A DNA stretch of 27,371 bases from the NCBI GenBank assembly GCA_036897095.1, contig JAYMSP010001968.1, positions 1 to 27,371 of the forward strand. Reading direction: 5' to 3'. Positions 1-8,117 of this stretch are shown here, piece by piece (the first letter of the stretch is position 1; every line of letters begins with the position of its first letter). The notes beneath the pieces are model-generated. The model did no database searches, was not told the DNA's origin, and saw nothing but the letters and a program-made list of their open reading frames with translations. Origin of the DNA: Plantago elongata. Lineage: Eukaryota > Streptophyta > Magnoliopsida > Lamiales > Plantaginaceae. Position numbers and translations under genes: made by a program.

Positions 1-580
1 GAAGGGGTTAGACCCTTTTAGGTCGGTTTGCCTAAGACAAACCGGGCTACGGACTTTACATGTTTGGGGTTGGGAGAGCGTAGTCTCGGCCCTCAAAGTC
101 TAGAGAGTAGATTTTCGGTTAGTGGTTAAGTACCTTAATGAGGAGTAAATGCCCTCTATTTATAGTCGAATCTCGCCGGAGCTCGGGCTCTGATACGCCG
201 GACCTTGGTCGACTTAGCAGGATGTTGACACGTGTTGTCGGAGGTTGGAGGCGCGTGGACTCAATCAAAGTAATAAAGACAAGTTCGAAGGGCCTTGGTG
301 AAAAGCGTCGGGACGCCGACCCTAGGTATGAGGTCGTGATGGGGAAGTGGTGGAGCCGGCCCGATACTTGTGGAAGCCTATTTTCAAGAGAGGCCGTCGT
401 GGGGAAGTGGTGGAGCCGGCCCCGTCTCTCGAAATGCACAGATGACGGCCCTGAGACCCTAGTGACGGCCCCCACGGTGAGATAGTCATATGTTCGTCTT
501 CTTTTCAGTAAGTATTGACGTATTATAACGACTTTAGGAGGTCGGACTATATTGTTCATATCAGCGAGACTCTTACAACA
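1..580 (-). repeat. Partial LTR of a Ty3/gypsy-like retrotransposon, cut by the window edge
   Basis: Read on the minus strand this has the layout of a plant LTR. It begins TGTTGTAAGAG at 580, runs through a GC-rich U3, reaches a TATA box (CTATAAATAGAGGG, plus strand about 157-170), then an R/U5-like stretch with the wording GACTTTGAGGGCCGAGACT that resembles the 'CTTTGAG...' leader of many gypsy LTRs. It is clearly richer in GC than the following kilobase. No gag or pol is visible because the element would continue left of base 1. The open frame at 119-559 has no recognisable domain and is probably chance within the LTR. Seen: TATA, composition, repeats. Inferred: LTR identity and the boundary at 580. 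Confidence 0.5.
331..422. repeat. Two 60-bp-spaced subrepeats in the putative U3
   Basis: The block GGGGAAGTGGTGGAGCCGGC occurs at 341-360 and again at 401-420, each preceded by a near-identical AGG(T/C)CGT stretch. The repeat period is 60 bp. Duplicated blocks upstream of the TATA box are usual for retrotransposon U3 enhancers. Confidence 0.75.
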
Positions 581-1725
581 ACTCTAAGTCCATTAGTGTA
601 ATGCCACATGGCTCATATACTTCATCCATCTCACCAATAGCATCTTTAACTTTTTTCTTTCTTTGTTTTTGTGTATCCTTAAAAACTTAATAGCACATAA
701 ATGAAAAAGCTTATCACTTTGAGTTATATCTATCAACCAAGTGCCATACTTTTGCAAGTTTCCCAGCGTGGGGTTTCAGTTTAGTTTTCTTCCCTTCCAC
801 TACCTGACCGTGGTTTAACTCTCTTCACTTACTTTAGATATTTTTCTCCTCCAGTACTCTAAATAATGTGTATCTGGACATCAATACTGACCTGCTCCAT
901 TTTAGCACAAAACCAAAATCCACGGGCCCATGTAACCACATTTTAGTGCCCAAGTGTAGCGTGCAAAAAACCTTTCAGCTCCCTTCGATAAGCTAATTGC
1001 AACAACTATAACTAAACTTGTAAATAGTTGGTTAATAACCATAATCAAAACTATAACCATAATCAACCTATTAATAATTATTAATATTTAATGAACGGTT
1101 TTTACCCGTAACCTAAACCCTAATCATTTAGCAATGGACCGATTATAAACGTAATCAATCTAACTTCAGTTTACGATTAGCGTTAAAACCCACTTCCTAT
1201 GGAGTTACTTTCTTTTAGATTAAGAATAAGTAATAAAATATTAATTTATGAGTGGTATTATAATGATGAAGTTGTAATTGAACGATAAAGTAAGAAAGAG
1301 ACGGAATAATGTGATGAGTAATAAATAAAAAAGATAAAAAAATTAATTACGATGAGGGGGGTTTATGACTAAGTCAGAATTTGCATATTCTTTGTTTTAT
1401 ATTTCTTCCTCTCCCCTTCACTGGCTGTGCTCAACTTGGTCTGATGGTCTCCAGTCTGCAACTCCAGGTTGAATTGGTTGGTCGATGAAATTACGAGAAC
1501 TGAGCTTCCATTACATTTACATCACTAATGTACAACTACTTTACCCCATACCAAGTACCAACTCTATCTCTTTTGAGGTACTTTTCCTTTTCTGTATCTG
1601 ATTTCTTCTTTCTTAAACCCTAAATCCAATTCTCCACATCAATCAATGTTCTCTGTTCTCTTTTGAGATTATCATCTACACTTTTTCTTTTGATAATCAA
1701 CATTTTTATGATTCACTTTAGGATT
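581..1725. other. Intergenic DNA with one copy of a recurring module
   Basis: No gene is supported here. Bases about 755-963 are homologous to about 17993-18210: both contain 'TGGGGTTTCAGTT', '(A/C)C(C/A)(G/A)TGGTTT', 'CCATTTTAGCACAAAACCAA', 'GGGCCCA(C/T)GTA' and 'CCAAGTGTAGC' in the same order. Bases 980-1340 are AT-rich. From about 1380 the sequence becomes CT-rich (runs of TTTCTT, 'CTAAACCCTAAATCC') and could be the old promoter and 5' UTR of the PPR-like pseudogene that follows. Confidence 0.6.
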
Positions 1726-2956
1726 CAATTCGTATGTCCAAGGTGACTTCACATCCTTGCAATATGTAACATTCTCCAAACGCATTTATCGGCCTTTGTT
1801 GTTCGGTTTTGTAAGTTTTGATTGTCGAAACTCGCATAGATACTTCTCCGTTAGAACACCAAATGAAATGCCTGATGTGCATCTAGCTCGACATGACTTT
1901 TGAGTTTTTTTAGTGGATATGGAGTAATTTACCATAGATGAATAGGGATGCGTGTATTTGTAGCTCCATTATTGATAATATGGGAAGATTTGAGGATTAC
2001 CAATCCATGCTTCTTTTATTGAAGAAATCCAGCTCCAGTAACATCGGCCTCACGTATAAGGCCTTTGCATTTTTATCTGTCAGTTCTTCGTTACAATATT
2101 CCACTAAGAGAGTGGTGACCTTGTTTAACGAAGCTACAGGATCATGTCAAAATTCAGGTGTTCGTATATTGTTTGAGATGTTATGCAAGGTGGACTTGTT
2201 TGAGATGGCTACTTATGTCATCAAAATAACAGTGAGCCAAGAGTCGTATTGTTTTCTTCTCGTTAGAAGTGTAGAAGAGGTCAAAATAACAGAGAGCAAA
2301 GAGTAATATTATTTTCTTCTCGTTAGAAGTGTAGAAGAGGTAAAAAATAACAGAGAGCAAAGAGTCATTTTGTTAGAAGTGTAGAAGAGGTCTTATAGAA
2401 GATGCATGTGGTATAATTAAAGATATGGAACAAGCAAACTGTGCTTTGACCACAAGAGTGTATAACTGCAATCTTGGCAGTTCATACAAGAATGGGCGGG
2501 TAGAAGAAGCTATTAGTTGCTTGACGAGATGAAAGAAGTCGGTATTTATCCAGATGTGATAACCTTTGAGAATATTAACAGAATCTTGTGTTACACAGAG
2601 AACATGGATGGTGTTTGCAACATATTTGATGGAATGGTATCTCAACGTGTTGAACCTGAACTAGAAACTCACACTGCCAGTCTCAAGAGTTTATGTGCTG
2701 CCGAAAAGTACAAAGCTGCACACATGTATGTGGTTGAGTCAGCTATTATTTGAAAGAAGACGCCTACATACCATGCACAGCTTACTGGCAAAACTTTACC
2801 TGGAAAAGGGTGCTGTCATGGGTGCACTTTACACTCTTGAATTGATGGACAAGGGTATGGCACCTACATGAAGATCATGAAGCAACTTATAAGGACCGAA
2901 TGGACAGATCTAGCGAGGGATTTGGAGTACAGTCACTCCCAGTTTTTACCCAGGTT
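1726..2956 (+). pseudogene. PPR-like (pentatricopeptide repeat) protein, broken
   Basis: Plus-strand fragments in several frames together look like a plant organellar PPR protein. A presequence-like piece (R-Y-F-S-V-R) lies near 1838, then a helical stretch (1938-2220), then typical PPR phrases: N-G-R-V-E-E-A-I near 2494-2517, L-D-E-M-K-E-V-G-I-Y-P-D-V-I-T-F near 2520-2567, and L-A-K-L-Y-L-E-K-G-A-V near 2782-2814. Such proteins bind RNA in mitochondria or plastids. The reading frame is broken by a TGA near 1892, an in-frame TAA at 2304 inside a tandem duplication, a frameshift near 2517-2520, a TGA at about 2751 and another frameshift before 2780. A last open stretch (E-D-H-E-A-T-Y-K-D-R) runs to about 2956 and is also partly found near 6390. 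The family call rests on the repeat wording only. Confidence 0.65.
2221..2390 (+). repeat. Tandem repeat 60+60+50 bp inside the PPR-like pseudogene
   Basis: The unit beginning TCAAAATAACAG and ending GTAGAAGAGG occurs at 2221-2280 and 2281-2340 (both exactly 60 bp) and as a 50-bp shortened copy at 2341-2390. The first two are in frame with each other, but copy 2 has acquired TAA (2304-2306). The third copy shifts the frame. Confidence 0.9.
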
Positions 2957-3796
2957 TCAGTGGTAACATTTTTTTAGTTCATTTGGATCAAACATGTAGA
3001 AGTAGGATATGTAACATACATGTGCTGCAATTATTTTCAGCCGTTGACAGAAAAATCAACAAGTATATATGATGACAGCAGCAATGCACAAAATCAGTCA
3101 ATTCTTTACCTATCATTTTATTTTGGTTGCCCATTTTCCTCTGCATTGTTAGCAGTTGCTAATGGCAATCTCCAATTTTTGTCTGTGTAAGCTTTGCTAG
3201 ATTATGAAACTGCTGTTGTTTGTCAAGCTGTTTTGAATGACCTGCCAAGATTCTTTTATTTTACTTACCTGATACTTGATATCCTGTCTCCGACCATCTT
3301 GTGCAGGATATACTTGATGCCTAATGTTTCCCAAATAAGTAAAGCCAGTTTTACTGAAGAACTCTGAGTTCATGCTGTCAAAGGCTGAATCAGCGGTTTT
3401 GGCAGCAAATTTCTCTAGAATGAATCTAAACACATTCCTGAAGATTAATCTCTCTGGTAAACTTCACTTGTTTTTACGTTACATTTTGTTTGGTATGATT
3501 TGAAATCAATAGATCCGAGACCTGTTCTTAGGTTATCAAATATGTTAGTACCATAAAGAAAATGTGTAATATATGCGAGAACTAGATTCATATTTAAATA
3601 TACAATCTGGCATGTAGAAAAACATATTCAACATCTCACCGTTTACATTAACTAAACTGAAATCTGGGGAGTTTAAATATGGCCCCAGGAATATGTAGAT
3701 AAACATTTCTAGTCTAACCCATTAACACCTAGTATGTACATAAATGTAGTTGAAATGCTTATAAATTGCATTCCTTGCCCAACAAATTCTCTGCAG
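2957..3796 (+). repeat. Duplicated 3' tail of a convergent gene (copy next to ERF-a)
   Basis: No intact gene. This segment aligns in order with about 6420-7410: 'GTAACATACATGTGCTGCA', 'TGTTAGCAG(T/C)TGCTAAT', 'GAATGACCTGCCAAG', 'GATATCCTGTC', 'CATCTTGTGCAGGATAT', 'GAACTCTGAGTTCATG', then a coding-looking end (N-T-F-L-K-I) near 3433-3460. It is what remains of the last exons and introns of a plus-strand gene ending tail-to-tail against the ERF gene. The parent gene is not recognised. It may be the PPR-like gene or another one. The rest (3480-3796) is homologous to the 3' flank of ERF-b. Confidence 0.6.
3752..3774 (-). promoter_or_regulatory. 3'-UTR stem-loop, ERF-a copy
   Basis: GAAATGC, a 9-base loop, then GCATTCC. 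This is the ERF-a version of a stem-loop found after all six ERF copies. One arm has drifted to a G.T-type pair. Confidence 0.5.
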
Positions 3797-4410
3797 ATCA
3801 CTCTATATATCATCACTTTCTTGAATGTAACGAAAACAAAGCACAACGCATTTGGTAAGACGCTTCATTTCCAACTAATAAGTCGGGGGTTCGAGTTGTC
3901 CCTTTGAATGTAACTCTCGAATCCTGATGATTAGCATAGGAATAATATTCTGAATATTCTCCTCCAAGCTGTAGCTCCATCCACATCTCATGCGAGTCAA
4001 GTGATGCTTCATTTATAGCTTCAATTTTGCTCGGCAATAGCCCTACCTGTATTGGTATCCCCATACCGCCACTAGTGCCACTCTCTGTTTCCAGCTCTTC
4101 CTCTGAAAACACATGGCCACTTCCTGAGCAGCCACCTGAATATCATGTGCACGCAGACCTGCAGGCTTGGGTAGAATATCCACCCTGCCGCGGTATTTGA
4201 GCCGTGCTTTTTTACCTTTCTGACGGAATGCGGCCACGTTATGGGCAGCGTGGCCATGCCAGCCGTGTGGAAGGTTCTTAACCAGATTTGGTTATTCTAA
4301 CCAGGCTACCGAATCTCAACACTCCTTCCTCCATCTTTACACAACTCCTATACCTACTTACTGCTGGAGTTTCATGTTGTTGATCAAGAACAGCCTAGTT
4401 TGTTTTTCTT
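3797..4410 (-). pseudogene. ERF-a: dead AP2/ERF (DREB-type) gene copy
   Basis: This is a decayed paralogue of ERF-b. Recognisable pieces on the minus strand are a frame with K-G-K-K-A-R-L and V-D-I-L-P-K-P-A, then A-H-D-I-Q-V-A-A-Q-E (about 4130-4220), and a second frame with F-S-E-E-E-L-E-T and [16 protein letters not shown] (about 3930-4112). Faults seen: the start codon position (4408-4410) reads AAG instead of ATG; the AP2 half (about 4240-4360) has lost its frame through small indels and stops; a frameshift separates the two conserved segments near 4100; and a 72-bp insertion at 3832-3903 disrupts the C-terminus, so the terminal F-P-I-W-D is gone. It cannot encode a DNA-binding AP2 domain. 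It pairs with ERF-b within the duplicated block 2957-4700 / 6420-8300. Confidence 0.88.
3832..3903 (+). mobile_element. 72-bp tRNA-like (SINE head-like) insertion in ERF-a
   Basis: The insert is flanked by a perfect 11-bp direct repeat TTGAATGTAAC (3821-3831 and 3904-3914). ERF-b has a single matching site (TTGAATATAAC near 7468-7478), so this is an insertion with target-site duplication. Inside, on the plus strand, TTTGGTAAGACGC resembles the tRNA D-arm/A-box region, and GGGGGTTCGAGT (about 3884-3895) matches a Pol III B box and T-arm loop. The length is that of a tRNA or a minimal SINE head. A recognisable 3' body or A-tail is missing. Confidence 0.7.
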
Positions 4411-4757
4411 CAGTAGTTCTAGTTTGTCAATATTCAATAATTTATTGAATTTTCAACATTGCTAGAAATTGATTGCAATGTTTACATGTTTAGTTAATGA
4501 ATGTGTATCACAACCTAGTATATTTACTTTATGTAAAGAGTGTGCTGCTGCTTGGCAGGTGGATAACAAATGAAAATATCATGGTACAAGGATTAGTATA
4601 TATGCTGCTGTTGGTGAACAGGTAAGGTTCTTTCATAGTCCATTACCTATAGTAGTTGAGTTCTTTGCTATTGTTAATTCTATCACTAAGTCCTTTTTTC
4701 TTCTTTCCTGATGAATCATGACACTAATTGTTTATTTTATGGAACCAATAATTGACC
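4411..4757 (-). other. Former 5' flank of ERF-a
   Basis: Aligns with the 5' flank of ERF-b (about 8005-8345): shared 'TTGAATTTTCAA', 'TTGCTAGAAAT', 'GTAAAGAGTG(T/C)', 'AACAGGTAAGGTTC', 'AATAATTGAC'. The TATA region has decayed to CTAGTATATTTAC near 4515-4527. No other gene. Confidence 0.6.
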
Positions 4758-4766
4758 GTAATAGAT

Positions 4767-5240
4767 GGGATTTTCTACGGCCAGGCAAGTTTTCGCCCTG
4801 TCTGATAACAAACTATAAATAAGAAAATTGACATATTTATTCCGTTAAATTTTAAAATGTTAAAATAAGAAATAGGTAATTCTAAAAAAATACGGTTTAA
4901 AATTTAAAAATATTTTAGAAGGTAAATTTGAATTTTTTGATTAATATTAATTTTTCTAATTTAAATATTCATATGGCGAAAGGGCGATCGCCTTACTGCC
5001 TTGGCGATCGCCTCTTCGTACTTCCATCTATGAATATTTAAATTAAAAAAGTACAAATATTAATCAAAAAATTCAAATTTGCCTTGTAAAATATTTTTAA
5101 AATTAAAACAATATTTTTTAAGAATTACTAATTTTTTACTTTAGTATTTTGATATTTAACGGAATAAACATGTCAATTTCTTTATTTGTTGACTGTTATC
5201 AGGCAGGTTGAAAGTCTGCCTGACCGTAGAAAAGAAGCCC
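4767..5240. mobile_element. Long-TIR Mutator-type MITE (474 bp)
   Basis: The whole element is an imperfect palindrome. The left arm (4767-4992) and the reverse complement of the right arm (5003-5240) match along almost all their length. Landmarks are TTCTACGG(C/T)CAGGC at the ends, AATTGACAT(A/G)TTTATTCCGTTAAA, AATTTGAATTTTTTGATTAATATT, and GGCGATCGCC at both sides of a 10-bp centre. It is flanked by GTAATAGAT (4758-4766) and ATAATAGAT (5241-5249), a 9-bp duplication with one mismatch. It begins GGG and ends CCC. The 9-bp target duplication and very long TIRs fit Mutator-like elements. There is no coding capacity. The duplicate region near 8340-8360 lacks it. Confidence 0.85.
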
Positions 5241-5249
5241 ATAATAGAT

Positions 5250-5995
5250 TTATATATTTAGACTTCTTAGTCTCTTGTACGACTTAACATTTGAGTATTT
5301 TGAAACGTCATCAAGCTAGGGAGGTGTTTCTGCATGTTGATTTATATAATTATATGCTTAAACTTTTTTTTTTTGTCTCATGTACGACTTAAGATTTGGG
5401 ATATTTTGAAACGCCATCTAACTAAGGAGGTTTATCTGCATGTTTAAAAATGTATTCTGTTATTAGACCTCTTTTTATCTTTGTATATCAATTTTTGAAC
5501 TAATCCATAGCAGAAACTGTTGCGAACAGTTCTTTTCTACTTCTGATAAACAATAATAAGCTTAAATACTTGTAACAAACATGCACTTATGAGTAATCTT
5601 AAAAGAGACGTAAATTTGAGAATATCCTGCAAATTAATGAAGTAACATAGTTAAAATCTGATGGGCAGTCAAAAGTAAATATAAAATATCCCGCAAGCAT
5701 ATTCGTTGTCTGGGTTCTATTAACATATATCAACAAAATGAAAGAAAAACGTCTGTCTTGTCCAATTCCTAAATGTGGATATTAATCCAAGAATGATGAC
5801 TAAACAAATGTATAGAACCGAAAGGCATTTAACCTGGCCAATGTTGCACTTCCCGTTGTATGGGTCCAATTAAAGCAGCTTTACTATACTTAGAAAGGCT
5901 TGTTAGTGTGGATGAAACCTAAGTAACCATAAACATCATGGGAATAATAGGTCCACATGACTGGACCGAGTGGCATTATATAATATGGTATATTA
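5250..5995. other. AT-rich flank, duplicate of ERF-b upstream region
   Basis: No gene. Two internal near-copies of 'TATTTTGAAACG(T/C)CATC...GAGGT' (about 5297-5330 and 5402-5432) also match about 8424-8455. Bases 5570-5900 match about 8535-8890 ('AAGAGACGTAA', 'GAGAATATC', 'AATGATGACTA', 'AATTAAAGCAGC'). This shows that the duplicated block includes the distal 5' region. Confidence 0.6.
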
Positions 5996-5997
5996 TA

Positions 5998-6246
5998 CTC
6001 CCTCCGCCCCGATCTCAACTTCCCATTTTCCATTTTGGTACGTCCCAAACCCAACTTCCCTTTTTTAAAATGGAAAATCTATCTCCTACTTTATTCACAT
6101 CTCTCCTATTTTATTCATTATATCTCCTACTTTATTCACTCTTTTTCCTAATGTATTACTAATTCTCCTACTTTAGTCACCTTATCTTAAAACTTCTCCT
6201 ACTTTAGTCACCTTATCTTAAAACTTGTTTCCCTTGATGGTGGGAG
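5998..6246. mobile_element. Stowaway (Tc1/mariner-type) MITE, 249 bp
   Basis: Starts CTCCCTCCGCCCC and ends GGTGGGAG, with TA on both sides (5996-5997 and 6247-6248). CTCCCTCCGTCCC next to TA is the signature of plant Stowaway elements. The 3' terminus has lost part of the consensus. The interior has the CT-rich 'CTCCTACTTTA(T/G)TCAC' wording known from dicot members. No coding potential. The short open frame at 5938-6162 is chance. Confidence 0.85.
6163..6224. repeat. 31-bp perfect tandem duplication inside the Stowaway MITE
   Basis: TTCTCCTACTTTAGTCACCT followed by TATCTTAAAAC occurs at 6163-6193 and again without a gap at 6194-6224. Confidence 0.9.
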
Positions 6247-6844
6247 TATGATGCTATGTTTTTTTTTACTAGTTGTTTGATGACATCCTTGGTGAGCTGG
6301 ATGTACTCAGTTGCTTCTATGTCTCGGATCAATTCAAGACCATTGATCTGTTCTCCTAATAAGTCTCAGCTGGATCTTTTAAGGACTGGAAGGAAAATAT
6401 ATCGGGGAGTTTTTGGAGTATAGGCACTCCCAGATTTTACCAGGTTCCGGGCATGACCTTTTTTATTGAGTTGGACCAACCTCTTCTAAACCTAGTCGTG
6501 CAGAAGTAGGATATTGTAACATACATGTGCTGCAGTTTTTCAGCCTTTAGCAGAAAAGCAACGTGAATATGATGACATCAGAATTCAGAAATCCATGAAA
6601 TCAGTCAATGCTTTACCTGTTATCTTATTTTTGTTGGCATTTTTCCTGCATTGTTAGCAGCTGCTAATACCAATGTGAATTGCGTCTGTTTAAGTTGTGC
6701 TGAATAATGAAACCGCTGCCCTACGTCAAGCTGTCCTGAATGACCTGCCAAGGTTCTATTATTTGATCTGCCTGATATTTGATATCCTGTCCCTGACCAT
6801 CTTGTGCAGGATATGTGTGCTATGAACCATATATCTTGATGACT

Positions 6845-6970
6845 TTCACAAATTAGTAAAACCAGTTTTACAAAGGAACTCTAAGTTCATGCTGTCAGAA
6901 GCTGAAGTTCACAAATTAGTAAAGTCAGTTTTACAAAGGAACTCTGAGTTCATGTTGTCAAATGCTAATC
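6845..6970 (+). repeat. 63-bp tandem duplication in the gene-tail remnant
   Basis: The unit starting TTCACAAATTAGTAAA and running through CAAAGGAACTCT(A/G)AGTTCATG occurs at 6845-6907 and 6908-6970 with few differences. It is 21 codons long and keeps the plus-strand frame open. The matching place near ERF-a (about 3335-3390) has one copy. Confidence 0.85.
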
Positions 6971-7351
6971 AGATATTGGCAGCTCATTTCTGTGCAGGGT
7001 GAATCCAAACACATTCCTGAAGATTGTTCTCCCTGGTAAACTTTACTTGTTTTTTGTTACATTTTAGCTGTTTGTATAATTATATGATTTGAAATCAACA
7101 GATTCGAGACCCGTTTGTAGGTTGTCAAATATGTTAGTACCCCAAAGAAAGTGTTTAGCGTGTGTGAGGACTAGATTAATATTTGAATATACAATCTTGC
7201 ATACAAAACATATTTAACGTCTCACCTTTTACATAAAATGTCTGGAGGAGAAAATAAACTGAAATCTGGAGACCTTCAAATATGGCTCCAGGAATCTGTA
7301 GATTAACATGTCTAGTCTAACCCACTAACAGCTATGAACTTAAAATCTAGT

Positions 7352-7375
7352 GAAATGCTTCTAAAATTGCATTTC
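7352..7375 (-). promoter_or_regulatory. 3'-UTR stem-loop, ERF-b
   Basis: GAAATGC - 10 bases - GCATTTC, a perfect 7-bp stem whose nearest base lies 53-54 bases after the stop codon. The same stem-loop follows all paralogues at similar distance. Confidence 0.55.
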
Positions 7376-7428
7376 TTGCCAAAAGTTTCTATGAACATAT
7401 ATATGAGATGACTGTATTTATGCACACA

Positions 7429-8004
7429 CTAGTCCCAGATAGGGAAACCATCCATATCATCGCTTTCTTGAATATAACTCTCGAATCCTGAATGATTACC
7501 AAAAAGATAATATTCTGAATATTCTCCTCCAAGTTGTAGCTCCATCCACATCTCAGGCGAATCTAGCGGTGCTTCATTTATAGCTCCAATTTCGCTTGGC
7601 GATAGCAATACTTGTACGGGTATCTGGATATTGCTACAAGTGCCACTATCTGTTTCTAGCTCTTCCTCTGAAAACCACATGGCCGCTTCCTGAGCAGCCA
7701 CCCGAATATCATGTGCATGTGTACTTGCAGGCCTGGGTAAAATATCCACCCAGCCAGGGAAGTTGAGCCGTGCTTTCTTACCTTTTAGATGATACGAGGC
7801 CACGTCGTGGGCTGCGGCGGCCATGTCAGGGGTGTCGAATGTTCCTAGCCAGATTCTGGTTTTCTGACCAGGCTCCCGAATCTCAGACACCCATTTCCCC
7901 CATTTTCTTTTCCTAACTCCTACATACCTACTTACTGCTGGAGTTTCATATTGCTGATCAAGAATATTAGTAACCTTGCAACAACCTTGTTGTTTGTTTT
8001 TCAT
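7429..8004 (-). CDS. ERF-b: DREB-type AP2/ERF transcription factor, 191 aa
   Basis: Predicted nuclear DNA-binding regulator, single exon. One AP2 domain covers residues about 27-84. It has [18 protein letters not shown] with Val and Glu at the DREB-diagnostic positions (14 and 19), R-I-W-L-G-T-F, the A-A-A-A-H-D-V-A helix and L-N-F-P. DREB proteins typically bind DRE/CRT (A/G-CCGAC) and act in stress or growth responses; the target here is inferred. After the domain come [15 protein letters not shown] and an acidic segment with [16 protein letters not shown]; the protein ends F-P-I-W-D. I place the start at the ATG at 8002-8004, because upstream codons lack an ATG and the paralogues begin with the same M-(N/K)-(D/N)-K-Q-Q. 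Its Arg-Lys-Arg run (R-K-R) and H-L-K-G-K-K variants differ from ERF-c/d. Subgroup A-4/group III-like is my best guess. Confidence 0.93.
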   Translation of the reverse strand: MKNKQQGCCKVTNILDQQYETPAVSRYVGVRKRKWGKWVSEIREPGQKTRIWLGTFDTPDMAAAAHDVASYHLKGKKARLNFPGWVDILPRPASTHAHDIRVAAQEAAMWFSEEELETDSGTCSNIQIPVQVLLSPSEIGAINEAPLDSPEMWMELQLGGEYSEYYLFGNHSGFESYIQESDDMDGFPIWD

Positions 8005-8109
8005 TAATAGTTCTAGTTTGTCAGTTTTCAATACGTTATTGAATTTTCAAACTTGCTAGAAATGGAATGCTATATATTTAGTTAATGAAAGAGTATTGCT
8101 TCCTACTAT

Positions 8110-8117
8110 TATATATA
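8110..8117 (-). promoter_or_regulatory. TATA box of ERF-b
   Basis: TATATATA, about 106 bases before the ATG, at the same relative place as in the paralogues and beside the shared sequence AGGAAGCAA. Confidence 0.55.

Larger units (their letters stand above)
6263..7400 (+). repeat. Duplicated block: module remnant, tail of convergent gene and ERF-b 3' flank
   Basis: Bases 6263-6365 match about 8958-9062 ('GGTGAGCTGGAT', 'ATCAATTCAAGACCATTGATCTGTTCT', 'AATAAGTC'). From about 6390 the match switches to 2920 onward (the tail block next to ERF-a), marking a rearrangement joint near 6366-6390. An open stretch with V-L-Q-R-N-S-E-F-M-L-S runs through 6845-6998. A possible acceptor TGTGCAG at about 6992-6998 is followed by V-N-P-N-T-F-L-K-I-V-L-P-G and a TAA-like end near 7037. 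This is a remnant of terminal exons of an unrecognised plus-strand gene, not an intact gene. Confidence 0.6.

Noticed and set aside
119..559. 146-codon minus-strand and 115-codon plus-strand open frames
   Set aside because: No domain; GC-rich LTR-like context with internal DNA repeats explains long open frames.
4980..5012. Two GGCGATCGCC palindromes, like the HIP1 octamer of cyanobacteria
   Set aside because: They are the facing arms of the MITE palindrome in plant DNA; no link to cyanobacteria.
8005..8031. Nine-codon N-terminal extension of ERF-b
   Set aside because: It begins with TTG, not ATG, and the paralogues start at the place of the ATG at 8002-8004.
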